DNA of 64,000 nt from Arabidopsis thaliana (taxonomy: Eukaryota > Streptophyta > Magnoliopsida > Brassicales > Brassicaceae), in assembly GCF_000001735.4 (NCBI RefSeq), contig NC_003075.7:18353001-18417000 (forward strand). The letters run 5' to 3'. Each line of letters starts with the position of its first letter. Position 1 is the stretch's first letter. The position numbers and the translations under genes were made by a program. Below the pieces are notes generated by a model. That model saw only the letters and a program-made list of their open reading frames with translations, ran no database searches and was not told the origin of the DNA. Shown here piece by piece: positions 1 to 12,228 of the stretch.

Positions 1-115
1 ATCTTATGGTCCTTATTTGATTAGCTTGGCAAAACCCTCCTACATCTTCTTTCCGTCCTGAATCTTTTCTGTGGGCTCTTTCGTGTTATGTCTCTAATCT
101 GTTTTCTTTCTCCAG

Positions 116-1701
116 GGTTTATTGGCTGCTCATCGTGGAGGATATATAGATTCTCAAAAGGAGGAAGGGCCTGCTCCACTTTTGTGGAGATTTTCAGACT
201 TTTTGAAGTGGGCGGAGCTTTGTCCATCTGAACAAGAAATTGGTCATGCATTAATGCGTCTTGTAATAACCGGGCAGGAAATACCACACGCGTGTGAGGT
301 ATGTGATTTTGTAAAAGCTTATTAACAATAGTTTATGCTGCATGAGTTTCAAGATGGATGAGAGAATAAGTATTCAACCCTAATTTGGTAATATAATGGA
401 ATGCTGTTTTTAGGTTGAGCTTCTTATTCTGTCTCATCACTTCTACAAGTCATCCACGTGCCTTGATGGAGTAGATGTTCTTGTGGCACTTGCTGCCACA
501 AGGGTTGAGGCTTATGTTGCTGAGGGAGATTTCTCATGCCTGGCTCGTCTAATAACTGGAGTTGGAAACTTTCATGCTCTTAATTTCATTCTCAATATTC
601 TAATCGAAAACGGGCAGCTTGATCTTTTACTACAAAAATTTTCTGCTGCTGCTGATGCAAACACTGGCACCGCTCAGGCTGTCAGAAGTTTCCGGATGGC
701 TGTTCTGACCTCGTTGAATCTGTATAACCCAAATGACCATGATGCATTCGCAATGGTATGTATGTCTTTAGTAGCTGGAATCAGCCAAGTAAAAGAGTTT
801 ATTTCATCATGTTTTGTCTGCTTACCACAAGTTCATCTTAGATTAACTTTGACTGCATCTATTACTTGTGAACGTGAAGGAACATTTTGGGTAGTTTTTT
901 TAAAGGTTTTTCTGTTCATGGCTTTTTTCATGAGACATGCATTTTCTGCAGGTATATAAACACTTTGACATGAAGCATGAAACGGCTACTTTGCTAGAGG
1001 CACGTGCAGATCAGGCTGCACAGCAGTGGTTTCTACGGTATGACAAGGATCAAAATGAAGATCTCCTTGATTCTATGCGCTATTACATTGAAGCTGCCGA
1101 AGTTCACACTTCTATTGATGCTGGAAACAAAGCGCGAAAGGCTTGTGGTCAGGCTTCCCTTGTCTCCCTTCAGATAAGGATGCCAGATTCCAAGTGGCTC
1201 TGTTTATCTGAAACAAACGCAAGAAGAGCACTTGTAGATCAATCCCGTTTCCAGGAGGCTCTGATTGTAGCAGAAGCTTATGGTCTTAACCAGCCAAGCG
1301 AATGGGCGCTGGTGCTTTGGAATCTGATGCTCAAACCTGAACTAGCGGAAGATTTTGTGGCTGAATTTGTAGCGGTGCTTCCCCTACAGGCTTCAATGCT
1401 TCTGGAACTGGCTAGATTCTACAGAGCGGAAATGGCAGCTAGGGGAGACCAGTCTCAGTTCTCAGTCTGGCTCACAGGAGGAGGCTTACCAGCTGAGTGG
1501 GCCAAATATATGTGGAGGTCATTCAGGTGTTTGTTGAAAAGAACACGGGATTTGAGGTTGCGGTTACAGCTTGCTACAACAGCAACGGGATTTGCTGACA
1601 TGGTAGATGTGTGTATGAATGCGTTGGATAAGGTCCCGGAAAATGCTGGACCACTTGTACTAAAGAAAGGACATGGAGGAGGATACTTACCACTCATGTG
1701 A
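116..1701 (+). CDS. Spatacsin-like protein, C-terminal part (gene enters from the left edge)
   Basis: Three exons are visible, 116-298, 414-755 and 952-1701, all in phase 0 with GT-AG junctions. The open frame continues leftward out of the window, so this is only the C terminus (about 425 residues). The protein is all-helical and matches what I remember as the spatacsin C-terminal domain of AT4G39420: helical pairs such as VEAYVAEGDFSCLARLI, then TNARRALVDQSRFQEALIVA and the end KGHGGGYLPLM. Human spatacsin (SPG11) works with AP-5 in late endosome/lysosome trafficking; a similar role in plants is inference. Bases 1-115 look like the preceding intron. The 3' UTR probably runs to about 2.1 kb. 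Confidence 0.85.
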
Positions 1702-2317
1702 GTGAGTGAACTCAGAGATCATCTCAAAGTATGCAATGTTAAGTATCTCTCTCTCTGCTTCATCGTTGTAAAGAGGTCGATGGGGCTGTAAATTAGCCAA
1801 AGAAATCGGAAAAGGTTTTTTTTGATTGCTATCTTTTTGGTGTTGTGGAAGAGACACAAACTTAAGTCTTTTTTTTATAGGGTTTAGTATTTATGTGTAT
1901 GTTTTGTTGCTGGCTCTCACAATTCTTCAATTTTTGTTTTTGACCTTATATTTTTTTTGTCCCGGCTATTAAATGGCAGTCCTGCGAGATACATAGAGAT
2001 AGAGAGACTACAGTGTACAGTGTAATAACTGTCTTTGGTATAAGCTCTTAATAGAATTGCATTGTTGAATAATTTTGGAAGCTTTATTGTTTGTTGATTG
2101 GCTTCCAATGAATATTTCATATTAAATGAAATTTAATGATTTAATGAAATATTTCATATTCACAGATTTAATGAAATTTGGATTAACAGTGTTTTATTTT
2201 AAGTTTAAATGTCATTTGTAATTTAATCGGGAAGGAGTTTTTAATCGTTCATCTGTATTTCTTCAACAAAAATATACAAAACGAAGAAAGCACAGTCGGT
2301 CTCTCTTCAGTCGTCAC

Positions 2318-2690
2318 ATTAGCTCCTCACGCGCTTTCTTTCTAAAAAAATTGAAAAAACCCCAAAACCGCTGATTATAGTCCAGAGATTTTGATGCGGT
2401 GGAGTTGACGCGCCATGCTTGCGAGTGGTTTGTTCACGAAACATTATGCCTACGACGTCGTTTGAAGGATTCATATTACGACGTCGTGTGAACGATTCAT
2501 ATTAGCTCCTCACGCGCTTACTTTCTAAAAAAGTTGAAAAAATCCCAAAACCGCTGATTATAGTCCAAGTTTTTGATGCGGTGGAGTTCACGCGCCATGA
2601 TTGCGAGTGGTTTGTTCACGAAACATTATGCCGACGACGTCGTTTGAAGGATTCACATTACGACATCGTAAAGGATTCATAATACGACGT
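2318..2690. repeat. Imperfect tandem duplication, unit about 183 bp
   Basis: Copy 1 starts at 2318 and copy 2 at 2501, both with ATTAGCTCCTCACGCGCTT. Shared blocks follow in order: the CCGCTGATTATAGTCC block, GATGCGGTGGAGTT, CGCGCCATG, and GCGAGTGGTTTGTTCACG. The copies differ by scattered substitutions and small indels. Neither copy has a convincing reading frame. Confidence 0.85.
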
Positions 2691-2731
2691 CGTTTGAAGG
2701 ATTTATATTACGATGTCGTTTGGAGGATGGA
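2452..2731. repeat. Short tandem units built on the palindrome ACGACGTCGT
   Basis: Units of about 26 bp with the pattern ACGACGTCGTTTGAAGGATT followed by CATATT begin at 2452 and 2478 (copy 1) and recur from 2634 to about 2731 (copy 2), with variants such as ACGACATCGT and ACGATGTCGT. The ten-base core is a perfect palindrome containing an ACGT core. The function is unknown; it could be a degenerate array or a protein-binding cluster. Confidence 0.75.
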
Positions 2732-3092
2732 TGGTGAGTGTCAGTTGTAACAATAACGAGATATATACTAAAGGCCTTAACGACCAATAGCTCAAGTTTA
2801 TGTTAACTATTGCCCAACAGAGATGGAAGTAAAATAAAGAGGCTACGATACAACAGAAACTGCAGAGCCTAACAGCAATCACTCACCACATTTTAGTTTT
2901 AAAACAAAGAAGAAGCAATTTTTAAATGTCAGATATAAATAATCAAGAAATTATATAATCTAAAATGAACACTAATTTTTTTATTTTTTTTTAATGAAAG
3001 TTGAATTGGTACTTAAACAAACTCACACCACATAGAACTCACAAAGGGGTTACATTGTCACCTTACACTCATTTTCTTGTGCGGCCAGAAAC

Positions 3093-5596
3093 TTATTCTT
3101 CTTTGGTTTCTTTAACCGTATTGGGACGTCTCTGTGCAAGTGTTCTCTTAGTGCTCTCGAGGACACCAAAGAAGATTGATCCTCCAATACCTATCCACAA
3201 CACTCTTGGCCCAATACCCTACAAGTCAAATCTCGTGTAAGAACTCTACTCTTAATGCCGCTCAATAGACTTTCTCAAGATTTCTACTTTCAACTTTACA
3301 TTAATCTAGTGTGTGTGTGTGTGTCTACCTTTAAGAGAGCAGGAGCTCCTTCCTCTCTTACAATTGTTTGAACACAGTCAACGATTCCTTGATATTGTTT
3401 GGCTGATCCCTGAAAAAGAGGTCAAAGAAAACAATAAGATGATTGGATTTTAGAGACACACTTGTGAGAATATTATTATTACCTGAACCATTAATCTTGT
3501 CTTAATAACATCAAGCGGAGTGGTGACTGCTCCGGTCAGAGCACCTGCATAAACAACAACAATATCATTAGACCGCTCCTTAACTAATGCCAGATACATC
3601 ACTTGCACACTATGATTAACTCGGTTTTAGATGAAATGGATCCATCGTACTGTGTACTTTTAAGGTAAATGCAGACCAGAGCCTTTTTTTTTTAAGTTCA
3701 GCGGCTTAATTCTCATTCAGGTTTGATTAAATGGATCCGAAGAATATATATTAAAGCATATAAGGTATGTCACCAACCAGCAAATGCACCGATTAGAGCG
3801 TTCTCAGGATCACTAAGCTCTCTACGCGCCTGCCAAAGAGTTGACCAAAGTAAATCTCATGCAAAATATCAGTACATCAGAAGTTATCATGCGTTTTTTT
3901 TTCCGATACCTTATCCAAAGATATTACATATAGAAGAAATGCCACTTATTTTACAAAGAAACTTACGGCTTTTTTATACCCCAAGCAAAGCTGCTCATAT
4001 ATGCAGAACTGTATAGCATCAAATGGCAAATCTCGCAAAAGGAAGGACCGGTATCCCTAGAAGCAAATGAAATAAGTCACCACATGAAAATTCAACAAAA
4101 GAATGCAGACTTAAAGAAAAAGCTATAAAAGTGTTACTAACTGCATAGAGACCCCTAAATCCCTCTTTTGATGCAATCATTCGAACAGCACTGGGAGCTG
4201 ATGTAAACTGTCCGGTCTGCATTCTTTGCTTCACAACCTAAACAATACACACACAGAAATGTTGACTGAGGGATTCTATGTAGAACATGGTCTGGATTGT
4301 GATATACAAGAGAGAGAGTTTTTTTTTTTTTACCTCTGTAGGCACTCGAATCAGAGATGCAGCAAGTCCACCGATGGCCCCTGCAGTCTGCAATTTGAAA
4401 TAAAGGTAACAAATTGTTCCTTTTCACTCTCAATACAAGGCATATGCGAGAGTAATAGCAGAGGCTAATAAAGAAGCAAATTAACAGTTCAACGATAAGA
4501 AAAATTATTATTGCTAACTGTATACTATTCATTTACTGATATAATCATGTCCAGATCATTTGGTAACAGCAGAGACTAATAAGGTACTTTTTCAATGGCA
4601 AAACTAAAGGTGAAGAAACCCTCTCACCAGGTGAGCAACTGCGCTTAAATGATCAGGAAAGGTCTTCAGCAGTTTCTGCTTTGTGGGTTCGTAAACTCCA
4701 ACAAATAAAGCCGAAGCCCTATAAAGAAAGATTGTCAAAATAATCAAGTATAAAAATAGGAGAAATACAAGGGACAAGGAAATAACTTGGGATTGAGACT
4801 CTAATCAACCAAAATAACTAGGGATGAGATCTGTGAGATCAGAGTCACTTACGGTAAGACACCAGCGATATTTCCAGCTAATCCTGAATAAAGACCCTTC
4901 AAAACAATTTTTCCACCTCCACGAGCTGCCTACATCATAAGATCAAACTAGTTTAGGAACTAAAGGTCAACACTTTTTTTAACCAAAGTAGTACAGTAGC
5001 TAATTGCATACAGTTAAAAGAATGTCTAACAGAGATTTAAAGTTCGTTGACCTGCCTGAAGTCTAGTCTTAATAGTATCAATTGGGTATAAAGCTGTTTC
5101 AACTACAACTCCAGCTGTACCTCCTGCTATAAACCCCTCTGCATCATCAAAACCAAAACATAAGAATAACAAGACTTAGACACCTGAAGCTGCCGATTCA
5201 AAGCAAAAATGCCAAACTATTAGCAATAAAAAAAGAAATTACTTTTCAGATACAAGGACTGTATATGAGTCAGAACATGAGATTCATAAAATAATAGTTG
5301 CAAATGAACCAAAAGACAAAATATACACAAACCAAAGAGAGTGCGGAAGAAATCAAAGGGTTTATCTTCTTGTGTATTAACAGATGCAAAAAAGCCTTTG
5401 TTTATTTTGAGCTGTGAACTCTGCATTACCCTCTTCGAAACATCTGCGAAAACAATAGCATTTATCAAATACATCTCTTTTCATAACCAATACGCGAAAA
5501 AAATTCACAGTCAATAATGAAGACAGACAGAGAGAATTTACCATGAGAGGTCGCTGAAGAGCTCTTCACATCAACGGAGAGAGTAAGAGGAGCCAT
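3093..5596 (-). CDS. SAMC1: S-adenosylmethionine carrier, plastid/mitochondrial carrier family
   Basis: Twelve exons give 325 residues: 5596-5542, 5443-5333, 5138-5052, 4925-4853, 4718-4628, 4387-4334, 4237-4142, 4056-3967, 3829-3778, 3544-3483, 3409-3329, 3218-3093. The start is the ATG at 5596 (MAPLTLSVDVKSSS). The protein has three mitochondrial-carrier modules with Px[D/E]xx[K/R] signatures: YPIDTIKTRL in module 1, VPTEVVKQRM in module 2 and TPLDVIKTRL in module 3. The serine-rich N terminus before the first module fits an organelle presequence. SAMC1 (AT4G39460) exchanges SAM for SAH across the plastid envelope and feeds methylation of prenyl lipids and chlorophyll. The 5' UTR probably contains an intron at about 5.62-5.80 kb. 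The next gene upstream is also on the minus strand. Confidence 0.95.
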
Positions 5597-6734
5597 GAGA
5601 AACGCCTCTGACCTAATTTCACCAAATCAATTTCACTCATTTTTAAGCGAAACGCAAAATTCACCAAGAAAAAACAGAGAAGAAATCCCAAACCAAACAA
5701 GTAAAGCAAGAGAAGCAACAATATACAAAACATCATACACAAAGCGTATAGATACAGAAAAAAGTACATAAATGTAGTGAGTGTGGAATTAGAGATTACA
5801 GGAAGAGAAGCGCGAAGTGTACGAAAGAGAGAGATAGAGAGACCTCGACTTCTCTTCGGCTCTTCCCAAAGTTTCTCCGCAAGAGGATTGATTAAAAGCT
5901 TCTTCTGTTTACTAATGGGCCTATACCGACACACTAGCCTATTAAAAGCCCGTATCAGTTTCTTGTAATGTACTATACGTTAGTTAACCTAAAAGACAAA
6001 GGTTTTGTATAAAAATGGGAAATTTGTTCTTGTTAATGAAGTCACAAATTTTATTTAAATTTTTTACTTGTGGAGTCTCGTGTATACATACAGTTGTCAA
6101 TGTTAGTTGGTAGTTTGCATAAAAAACGTGGTAAGAATTTAGATATTTTAATTTGGAAGATAATTATCTATTAAATACTTTTAGTAATAAGACAATATAC
6201 TTTACATTACACGTGATCAGAATAATTAAATAGCATCAGAAATTCAGAATCATTGAAATAAGTCAATATCTAACTTGAAGAGATCGTCAAATTACCTGCT
6301 TCTTTTCAAGAATGATTATGATAGGTTTTTTTTCTGACAAAAAAAATTGCTACTGTTGGTGGAAGAGATGTATCAACAATCGTATGACCGATAGACAGCA
6401 GAAAAAACAGTTGTATAATATCTCTACGAATGACAAGGAAGTCGTAATCTTTCACGTCTGATTATTATGCACCTGAGAGAAATCACTAGCATGACTGCAA
6501 AAACAAAACAAAACAACAAAAAAGCACCATCTTCTTCTCGGTTCTACATGCAGCCACAAACTCTGCCTGCTCGAAAGCGTTTTTTTTCTTTAACCCCGAC
6601 ACATGTTAACATTTCATACCTGATATTCTTTATAAACATATGTCATGTAACTGTAACATGACCAAAATGTGATTACATGAGTGGGCACTGCAAACCTCAA
6701 GAAGAAAACTTTGAACTGCTGATGAAGCTTTCAA
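5597..6734. other. SAMC1 5' UTR/promoter and 3' flank of the TPR gene
   Basis: From 5597 to about 5.9 kb lies the SAMC1 leader, with a probable intron. The remainder is AT-rich with no supportable coding frame; the short open frames have no recognisable protein character. Confidence 0.5.
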
Positions 6735-8165
6735 TTATCTCCCCTGAGTAAATTTAGCTTTGAATGTGTTTTGAAGCCGTTCTCGGGATTTTGCTTGAGC
6801 AGCCAAGGCAACATCGTCGAGAAATCCCTTTTGTGGGAATTCTCCAGGTACAAGACTCCAATAGATCTCAAACTGTTGTGCTGCTTCCTCTTTTTTATCC
6901 ATTAAGCTATACACTATGCCCTGAAACAAATACTAGCAATTTCTTTCAAGCGGAATAGCCAAAGACAAAGCTAAACTCCTTTTACTTGATAACTGAGACA
7001 TATGACTATAGGGAATCAAAGATCATTCTTTTCATAATTAAACTCTACCTGGCAAAGGTAAGGTCGAAAATCTCGAGGATTATCATTCACCATCTGTTGA
7101 AATATCTTTAGACCTTCTTCAAATTGACCCTGAGGTTTTAAACCAATGGCCATAAGTATATACTACAATCCATTATTCCTATGCATATACTTAAAGATAG
7201 CTCAGAAGGACCAAAACACACAAGAAGGAAACTAAGGATGAGTTTTACCTCCACAATATGCATTTGACCAATCAAGACTTGTATGTTTCTCTCCTCGGTT
7301 ACTCGGTTTCCTTGTCGAGCAACTTCCATAGCTTCAATGAGCATATCAAAGACAGAGGTGTCATGAGTCTTATGCATTACCATAGCAAGACCCTGCAAGA
7401 AACAAGACAAGACCTAAAATTGAATACTGCAATATTGAAATCAAGATACCATTCTATTACCTACACCATTTCTCCTAAACATCCACTTATTCACAGTTTC
7501 ATAAAAAGACTCTAATCCTAAAGAAGCACCAAAAGGTGAGAAACACATACGTGCAAAGCTCTGATCAAAAGAGGTTGTTCTTTGAGAATATCCTTATACA
7601 ATCTCTTGGCTTTGCTCAATTCCCCCATTGTTTCATAGCAAAGCGCTTCTAAAAGCTTCCACTCAACTTCATGAGGCTCTAATTTCATCAGCTTCTCAAC
7701 ATATTTCACAGCATCTTCATTTTTCCCTCTCCTCATCTTCTTATACACAACAGCCTTCATAGCCTCCATGTTCTCTGGCTCATTTTCCAGAAGCTTCTCG
7801 AACATTTTCTCGTCCTCTAACTCTGCCTGGGAGACTACAGTTGCAGTGGGTAGCGCTAAAGCAGGTTTCGAAGAGCAGAACCCTAGAAAGACAAACGACC
7901 CAACAAGTAAAATGGCGGCTTTTCTCGCCAGCATCTGAACGAAATCCTTGGAAGAAAGAAGAGACGTCGAAGAGCGTATGAGAGGGAGCGGCGGAGCGAA
8001 ATTGTCGGGTTGGGCGAGTCTGGGAGCGAAAGGTCGGGACTTTCTCCACCGAAATTGGAACCCATTTGGATTACGCAAATGGGTCGGAGTAAAAATCAGT
8101 GATTGTTCCCGGCGATGATGAAATTTAGCCGGAGAACAGAGAGCAGTTACTCCGATTGAACACAT
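6735..8165 (-). CDS. Chloroplast TPR protein, SLOW GREEN 1-like
   Basis: Four exons, 8165-7551, 7392-7249, 7129-7049 and 6920-6735, give 341 residues. The first 80 or so residues are rich in Ser, Arg and Pro and low in acid, as in a plastid transit peptide. A hydrophobic helix follows (ILLVGSFVFLGFC) ending in SSKPALALP, which resembles a thylakoid transfer or membrane-anchor segment. The rest is TPR-type helix pairs: ENMEAMKAVVYKKMRRGKNE, EWKLLEALCYETMGELSKAK, then FEEGLKIFQQMVNDNPRDF. I recognise AT4G39470. Its relation to SG1, a chloroplast protein needed for early greening, rests on family knowledge; the exact role is not shown by sequence. Confidence 0.88.
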
Positions 8166-9557
8166 CTTGCGTCTTAAACCCCTTTAGCGAGGGCCTTATA
8201 ATATTCCCGGAAAATGACATTTTTGTAATTGGGCCAAAAAGGGCCTGTATAATAGCCCATTAGCCTCAAAAGTAGGTAGAGAGGCCTCATGCTTGGATAG
8301 CTCACTCACACTCACAGTGAATAAAATCGAAAGAGCTTTTGAGTTTTGACTAGTCGATCGATATTAGGGTTTGTTTGTTTGTTCTTCTCTGGGAGACCAA
8401 CCAAATCAGATAATTAACCCTAACAACAAATGCCTTTGATGTGCAATAAATTATATTGTTTTCCTAATTTTCTTGTCAAACTATTTAACTAATCATATAT
8501 ACGTATACGTTAGACATGAGAGTAATGAAGTACGTAAGATACGACGATCGACACATCGAACTATGCAAATATTACATTTTTCTGTAATGTTAATGACTTA
8601 ATTCTAAGGGAAAAAACGCATGGAGGCCTGGATCCTGGAGCATCATCTAAGACTATGGAAGAACGTGCCAAAGTAGATAAGAAAACCCATTATCCAGAGG
8701 ACCATGGAACCTAAATGTGCCAAAGTAGACAAGAACCCAAAGGTAGGTACACAAGACATCACAAACGTCTGTATCAAACACCACCGGCCACACAATCCCC
8801 AGTGTTCAATTATTATTGCTTTCATATCAATTAATACGAAAGATACAGATTCATGAGTTCTAATGGTATCAACAAGTACATATGTGAAAGCTATTAGAAG
8901 TTAAGAAAATGACAGTATATACAATATTTCCCGTTAAAGCTAACTAACTTCTTATTTAGGCTTCTCATTTCAAGTTATTTTGGACTGAAAATATTTTTGC
9001 TATTTCTTAAATATCAACATAACCATTAATTTATATCTACCGCAAATTCCTTTCAAGCGTGATAAACCGTAATACTTTATGTAAAAGTAACTTAATTTTC
9101 ATAAAGAAAATAAATACTGGCCCATTAAAATTAAACTTACTAATATACTATTTATTTTCTATTAACTTTCTTCAAAAAGTTTTTTTTTTGTTTTTGTTTT
9201 TGTAAGACAAATCTAGCTGGACAATTATCTTATATTGGGACAAATAACTAATTATTGTACGTAATATGTCGCATGCAATGGACCGTTGTTTTCAAAAGAG
9301 GTTTTTGACTTCCCACAGAGCTACAATACCAAACAAACAAAATAGGACATAGTCACCAAAGATAAGGTACGATCCCTCGTGTTATGATTATTGAAACGAC
9401 AACGACAAATAACCAATATATAGGACACATAATATGATGCTTTCTAGTTTATATTCATATATATGTTCTCTCCTTAGTGTATGAATGAAAACATAGCTAG
9501 ATAAAAATCAAGCTTCACCTAATTAGTGTATTCCCCCAAATTTCTCAATTCTCACTA
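8166..9557. other. Divergent intergenic region between the TPR gene and CYP96A9
   Basis: Both flanking genes start here, so it should hold two promoters. It is AT-rich from about 8.8 kb. A 60-codon open frame on the minus strand at 8643-8825 lies in a short imperfect internal duplication (GTGCCAAAGTAGA repeated about 46 bp apart) and has no family resemblance. I see nothing else. Confidence 0.45.
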
Positions 9558-11108
9558 ATGGCTTTGGTCAGCTTACTTGAAATCTCCATTGCTTTCTTTT
9601 GTTTCCTTATCTTTCGAATTTTCCTGATCAGCAAGAAACCACACCGTTCATTTCTCACAAACTGGCCGCTCCTGGGCATGCTTCCGGGTTTACTTACCGT
9701 GCTCCCTCGAGTTTACGACTTTATAACCGAGGTTCTTGAGGACGGCAACTTAAACTATCTTTTCATAGGCCCTTTTTTAGGGGGCATCGACATGTTGTTC
9801 ACCGTTGATCCTGCTAATATCCATCACATCATGAGCTCAAACTTTGCGAATTACCCGAAAGGAACCGAATTCAAGAAGTTATTTGACGTTTTGGGAGATG
9901 GGATTTTCAACGCGGATTCAGATTTGTGGAAGGATCTAAGGAAATCTTCTCAAAGCATGATGAATCATCCCGATTTTCAAAGGTTTTCATTAGCTACAAG
10001 CTTGAGTAAGCTAGAGAAAGGGCTTGTGCCACTTCTTGATCATGTTGCTAAAGAGAAACTCGTCGTGGACTTACAAGATGTTTTCCAAAGATTCACGTTT
10101 GACACTACCTTTGTTTTAGCAACCGGGTATGATCCAGGTTGTCTCTCGGTGGAAATGCCGGAAATCGAGTTTGCAAGAGCCTTAGACGATGCAGAGGAAG
10201 CTATTTTCTACAGACATTTCAAGCCGGAGGTGGTGTGGAAGATGCAAAGATTGATTGGGGTTGGAGCTGAGTTGAAGCTGAAAAGAGCTCACGCGATTTT
10301 CGATCGTGTTTGCTCTAAGTGCATAGCTTCTAAGAGAGATGAGATCAGCCAAGGGATTGATTCTTCTTCTTCTAAAGATTTGTTGATGTCTTCTATAAAT
10401 GTTGACACGACTAAGTACAAGTTGTTGAATCCAAGTGATGACAGATTCCTTAGAGACACAATCTTGTCCTTCATGTTAGCTGGTAGAGACACAACAGGCT
10501 CAGCGCTCACTTGGTTCTTCTGGCTTCTATGCAATAACCAAGAAGCCATGACCAAGATTCGTCAAGAAATCAACACAAATCTATTTCCAAGAAACAAGAC
10601 CGACGACGGTTCTGTTTCTTATGATTCTGATTCATTCAATCCCCAAGAGGTAAAGAAGTTGGTGTATTTACACGGCGCGGTTTGTGAAGCCCTCAGGCTC
10701 TATCCACCTGTTCCCTTTAACCACAAGTCTCCTGCTAAACCCGACGTGCTTCCAAGCGGCCACAAAGTCAAGGCCAATTCGAGGATTTTGTTCTGTCTTT
10801 ACTCATTAGGGAGAATGAAATCGGTTTGGGGAGAAGATGCAATGGAATTTAAACCGGAGAGATGGATTTCTGAGAGTGGAAGATCGGTACATGAGCCATC
10901 TTATAAGTTCCTATCGTTTAACGCCGGTCCAAGAACTTGTTTGGGGAAAGAAGTGGCTATGACGCAAATGAAGACAGTGGCTGTGAAAATCATACAAAAT
11001 TATGACATTAATGTCGTTGAAGGGCACAAGATCAAGCCAGCTCCTTCGGTTATTCTCCACATGAAGCATGGTCTTAAAGTCACTGTCTCTAAAAGATGTT
11101 TGTCTTGA
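9558..11108 (+). CDS. CYP96A9: Cytochrome P450 CYP96A9
   Basis: A single-exon frame of 516 residues. The N terminus is an ER membrane anchor (ALVSLLEISIAFFCFLIF, residues 2-19) followed by the basic/Pro linker NWPLLGMLPG. P450 signatures are intact: I-helix AGRDTT at 308-313, ExxR (EALR) at 377-380, PERW at 433-436, heme loop FNAGPRTCLG at 454-463 with the iron ligand Cys461. CYP96A enzymes belong to the CYP86 clan and hydroxylate aliphatic chains; CYP96A15 (MAH1) acts on midchain alkanes of cuticular wax. The substrate of this member is not evident. It lies in direct tandem with CYP96A10 and shares long near-identical stretches with it. Confidence 0.93.
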   Translation: MALVSLLEISIAFFCFLIFRIFLISKKPHRSFLTNWPLLGMLPGLLTVLPRVYDFITEVLEDGNLNYLFIGPFLGGIDMLFTVDPANIHHIMSSNFANYPKGTEFKKLFDVLGDGIFNADSDLWKDLRKSSQSMMNHPDFQRFSLATSLSKLEKGLVPLLDHVAKEKLVVDLQDVFQRFTFDTTFVLATGYDPGCLSVEMPEIEFARALDDAEEAIFYRHFKPEVVWKMQRLIGVGAELKLKRAHAIFDRVCSKCIASKRDEISQGIDSSSSKDLLMSSINVDTTKYKLLNPSDDRFLRDTILSFMLAGRDTTGSALTWFFWLLCNNQEAMTKIRQEINTNLFPRNKTDDGSVSYDSDSFNPQEVKKLVYLHGAVCEALRLYPPVPFNHKSPAKPDVLPSGHKVKANSRILFCLYSLGRMKSVWGEDAMEFKPERWISESGRSVHEPSYKFLSFNAGPRTCLGKEVAMTQMKTVAVKIIQNYDINVVEGHKIKPAPSVILHMKHGLKVTVSKRCLS

Positions 11109-12228
11109 ATGTTTTAACTAGAATGTAGAAACTGTGGCAGTTGACGAAGATGATTTCTATGATATGAAGACATCTCAAATCATGCATCCTGAAATATAAT
11201 GTTATTGTTAAACATAATTTCTAAAATTTAAGTAAAATATATAAATGTTGGTAAGAAAATTAATAATTTCCTTTTTATTTTAAGTGTAGAGTTAAATCCT
11301 ATACTCAAGTTATAAATACAAATTAGCCGAAAACATTAATGTTTTTTGCACGTTATATAGATCTTCTTTTTTTTTTTTTGTGTGTGTGGAAATGCACGTT
11401 ATATAGATCATGTTGAAAATTTTAGAAAGATAAAAAAAGCTGACTAATGATATCTTCTCTAAATGTTCATTATTTTTTTTTTGGTATGACAGATGTAAAA
11501 TCTTCCTTTGTTATGGTATATTTTATGAATATTAGTCAATGCAGTTAACCAATTCATTGCAGATTCCAAAAAAATCTGAAAAACAGTAGAAGAAGAGATA
11601 TTTGTCTCAATTAATACCGTTAGATCAATAAAATTGATTGTATTCTATAAAAGAATAATCTTAAACGAGATATATACATACGATTTAGACAAATATATTG
11701 ACCTTTTAAAGTAACTAATCATATATATCCATAATAACCAGATTGAAATAAAAACTATTAATAGTATTTTTTTCCTTCCAAACAACACAAATTCTTGCAG
11801 ATGTTTTAGAGGTATCATGATTATTTGGAAATCTTTATAAAAGATAAGCTAACCGGATATGTATTTTGTGGTTATATTCTAAATTCATGTAAATTTATGT
11901 TAAAACAAATAACTAATTTTGTTTTTTTTGGTCAAAAAACAAATAACTAATTAAGTAAGAATATATCACATGCATTGGTTTCCAACGGATGATTAGACTC
12001 ATTACAAAGCTACAATAACCAAACAAACAAAAGAGGACATAATCCCAAAGAAAGTAAGATCTTATTCCATTTATAATTATTCAGATGATAGAGACACATC
12101 ACCGATACCTCAAAGACGCACACATGAAATGCTTTATATATCCAACATAAGAGTAAAATCAAGTATCATCAACAAGCTGCAATTTGGTGTATCTCAAAAG
12201 GAGAAAAATACATTTTAATTTATCTCTA
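11109..12228. other. Intergenic region between CYP96A9 and CYP96A10
   Basis: Very AT-rich spacer containing the CYP96A9 3' UTR and the CYP96A10 promoter. Small direct repeats are visible, for example GCACGTTATATAGATC at 11348 and 11394 and AACAAATAACTAATT near 11.91 and 11.94 kb. There is no supportable gene. Confidence 0.5.

Larger units (their letters stand above)
1702..3092. other. Convergent intergenic region with a degenerate tandem repeat
   Basis: This lies between the 3' ends of the spatacsin-like gene (+) and SAMC1 (-). I see no supportable coding frame. About 1702-2110 is probably 3' UTR. The centre holds a duplicated segment and palindromic ACGACGTCGT units (listed separately). The rest is AT-rich. 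Confidence 0.6.

Noticed and set aside
8643-8825. 60-codon hydrophobic minus-strand frame
   Set aside because: Lies over a local imperfect duplication in a promoter region, lacks a family match and has no supporting gene signals.
12184-12228. N-terminal extension of CYP96A10
   Set aside because: The open frame upstream of 12229 has no ATG, and the shorter start aligns with the other CYP96A proteins.
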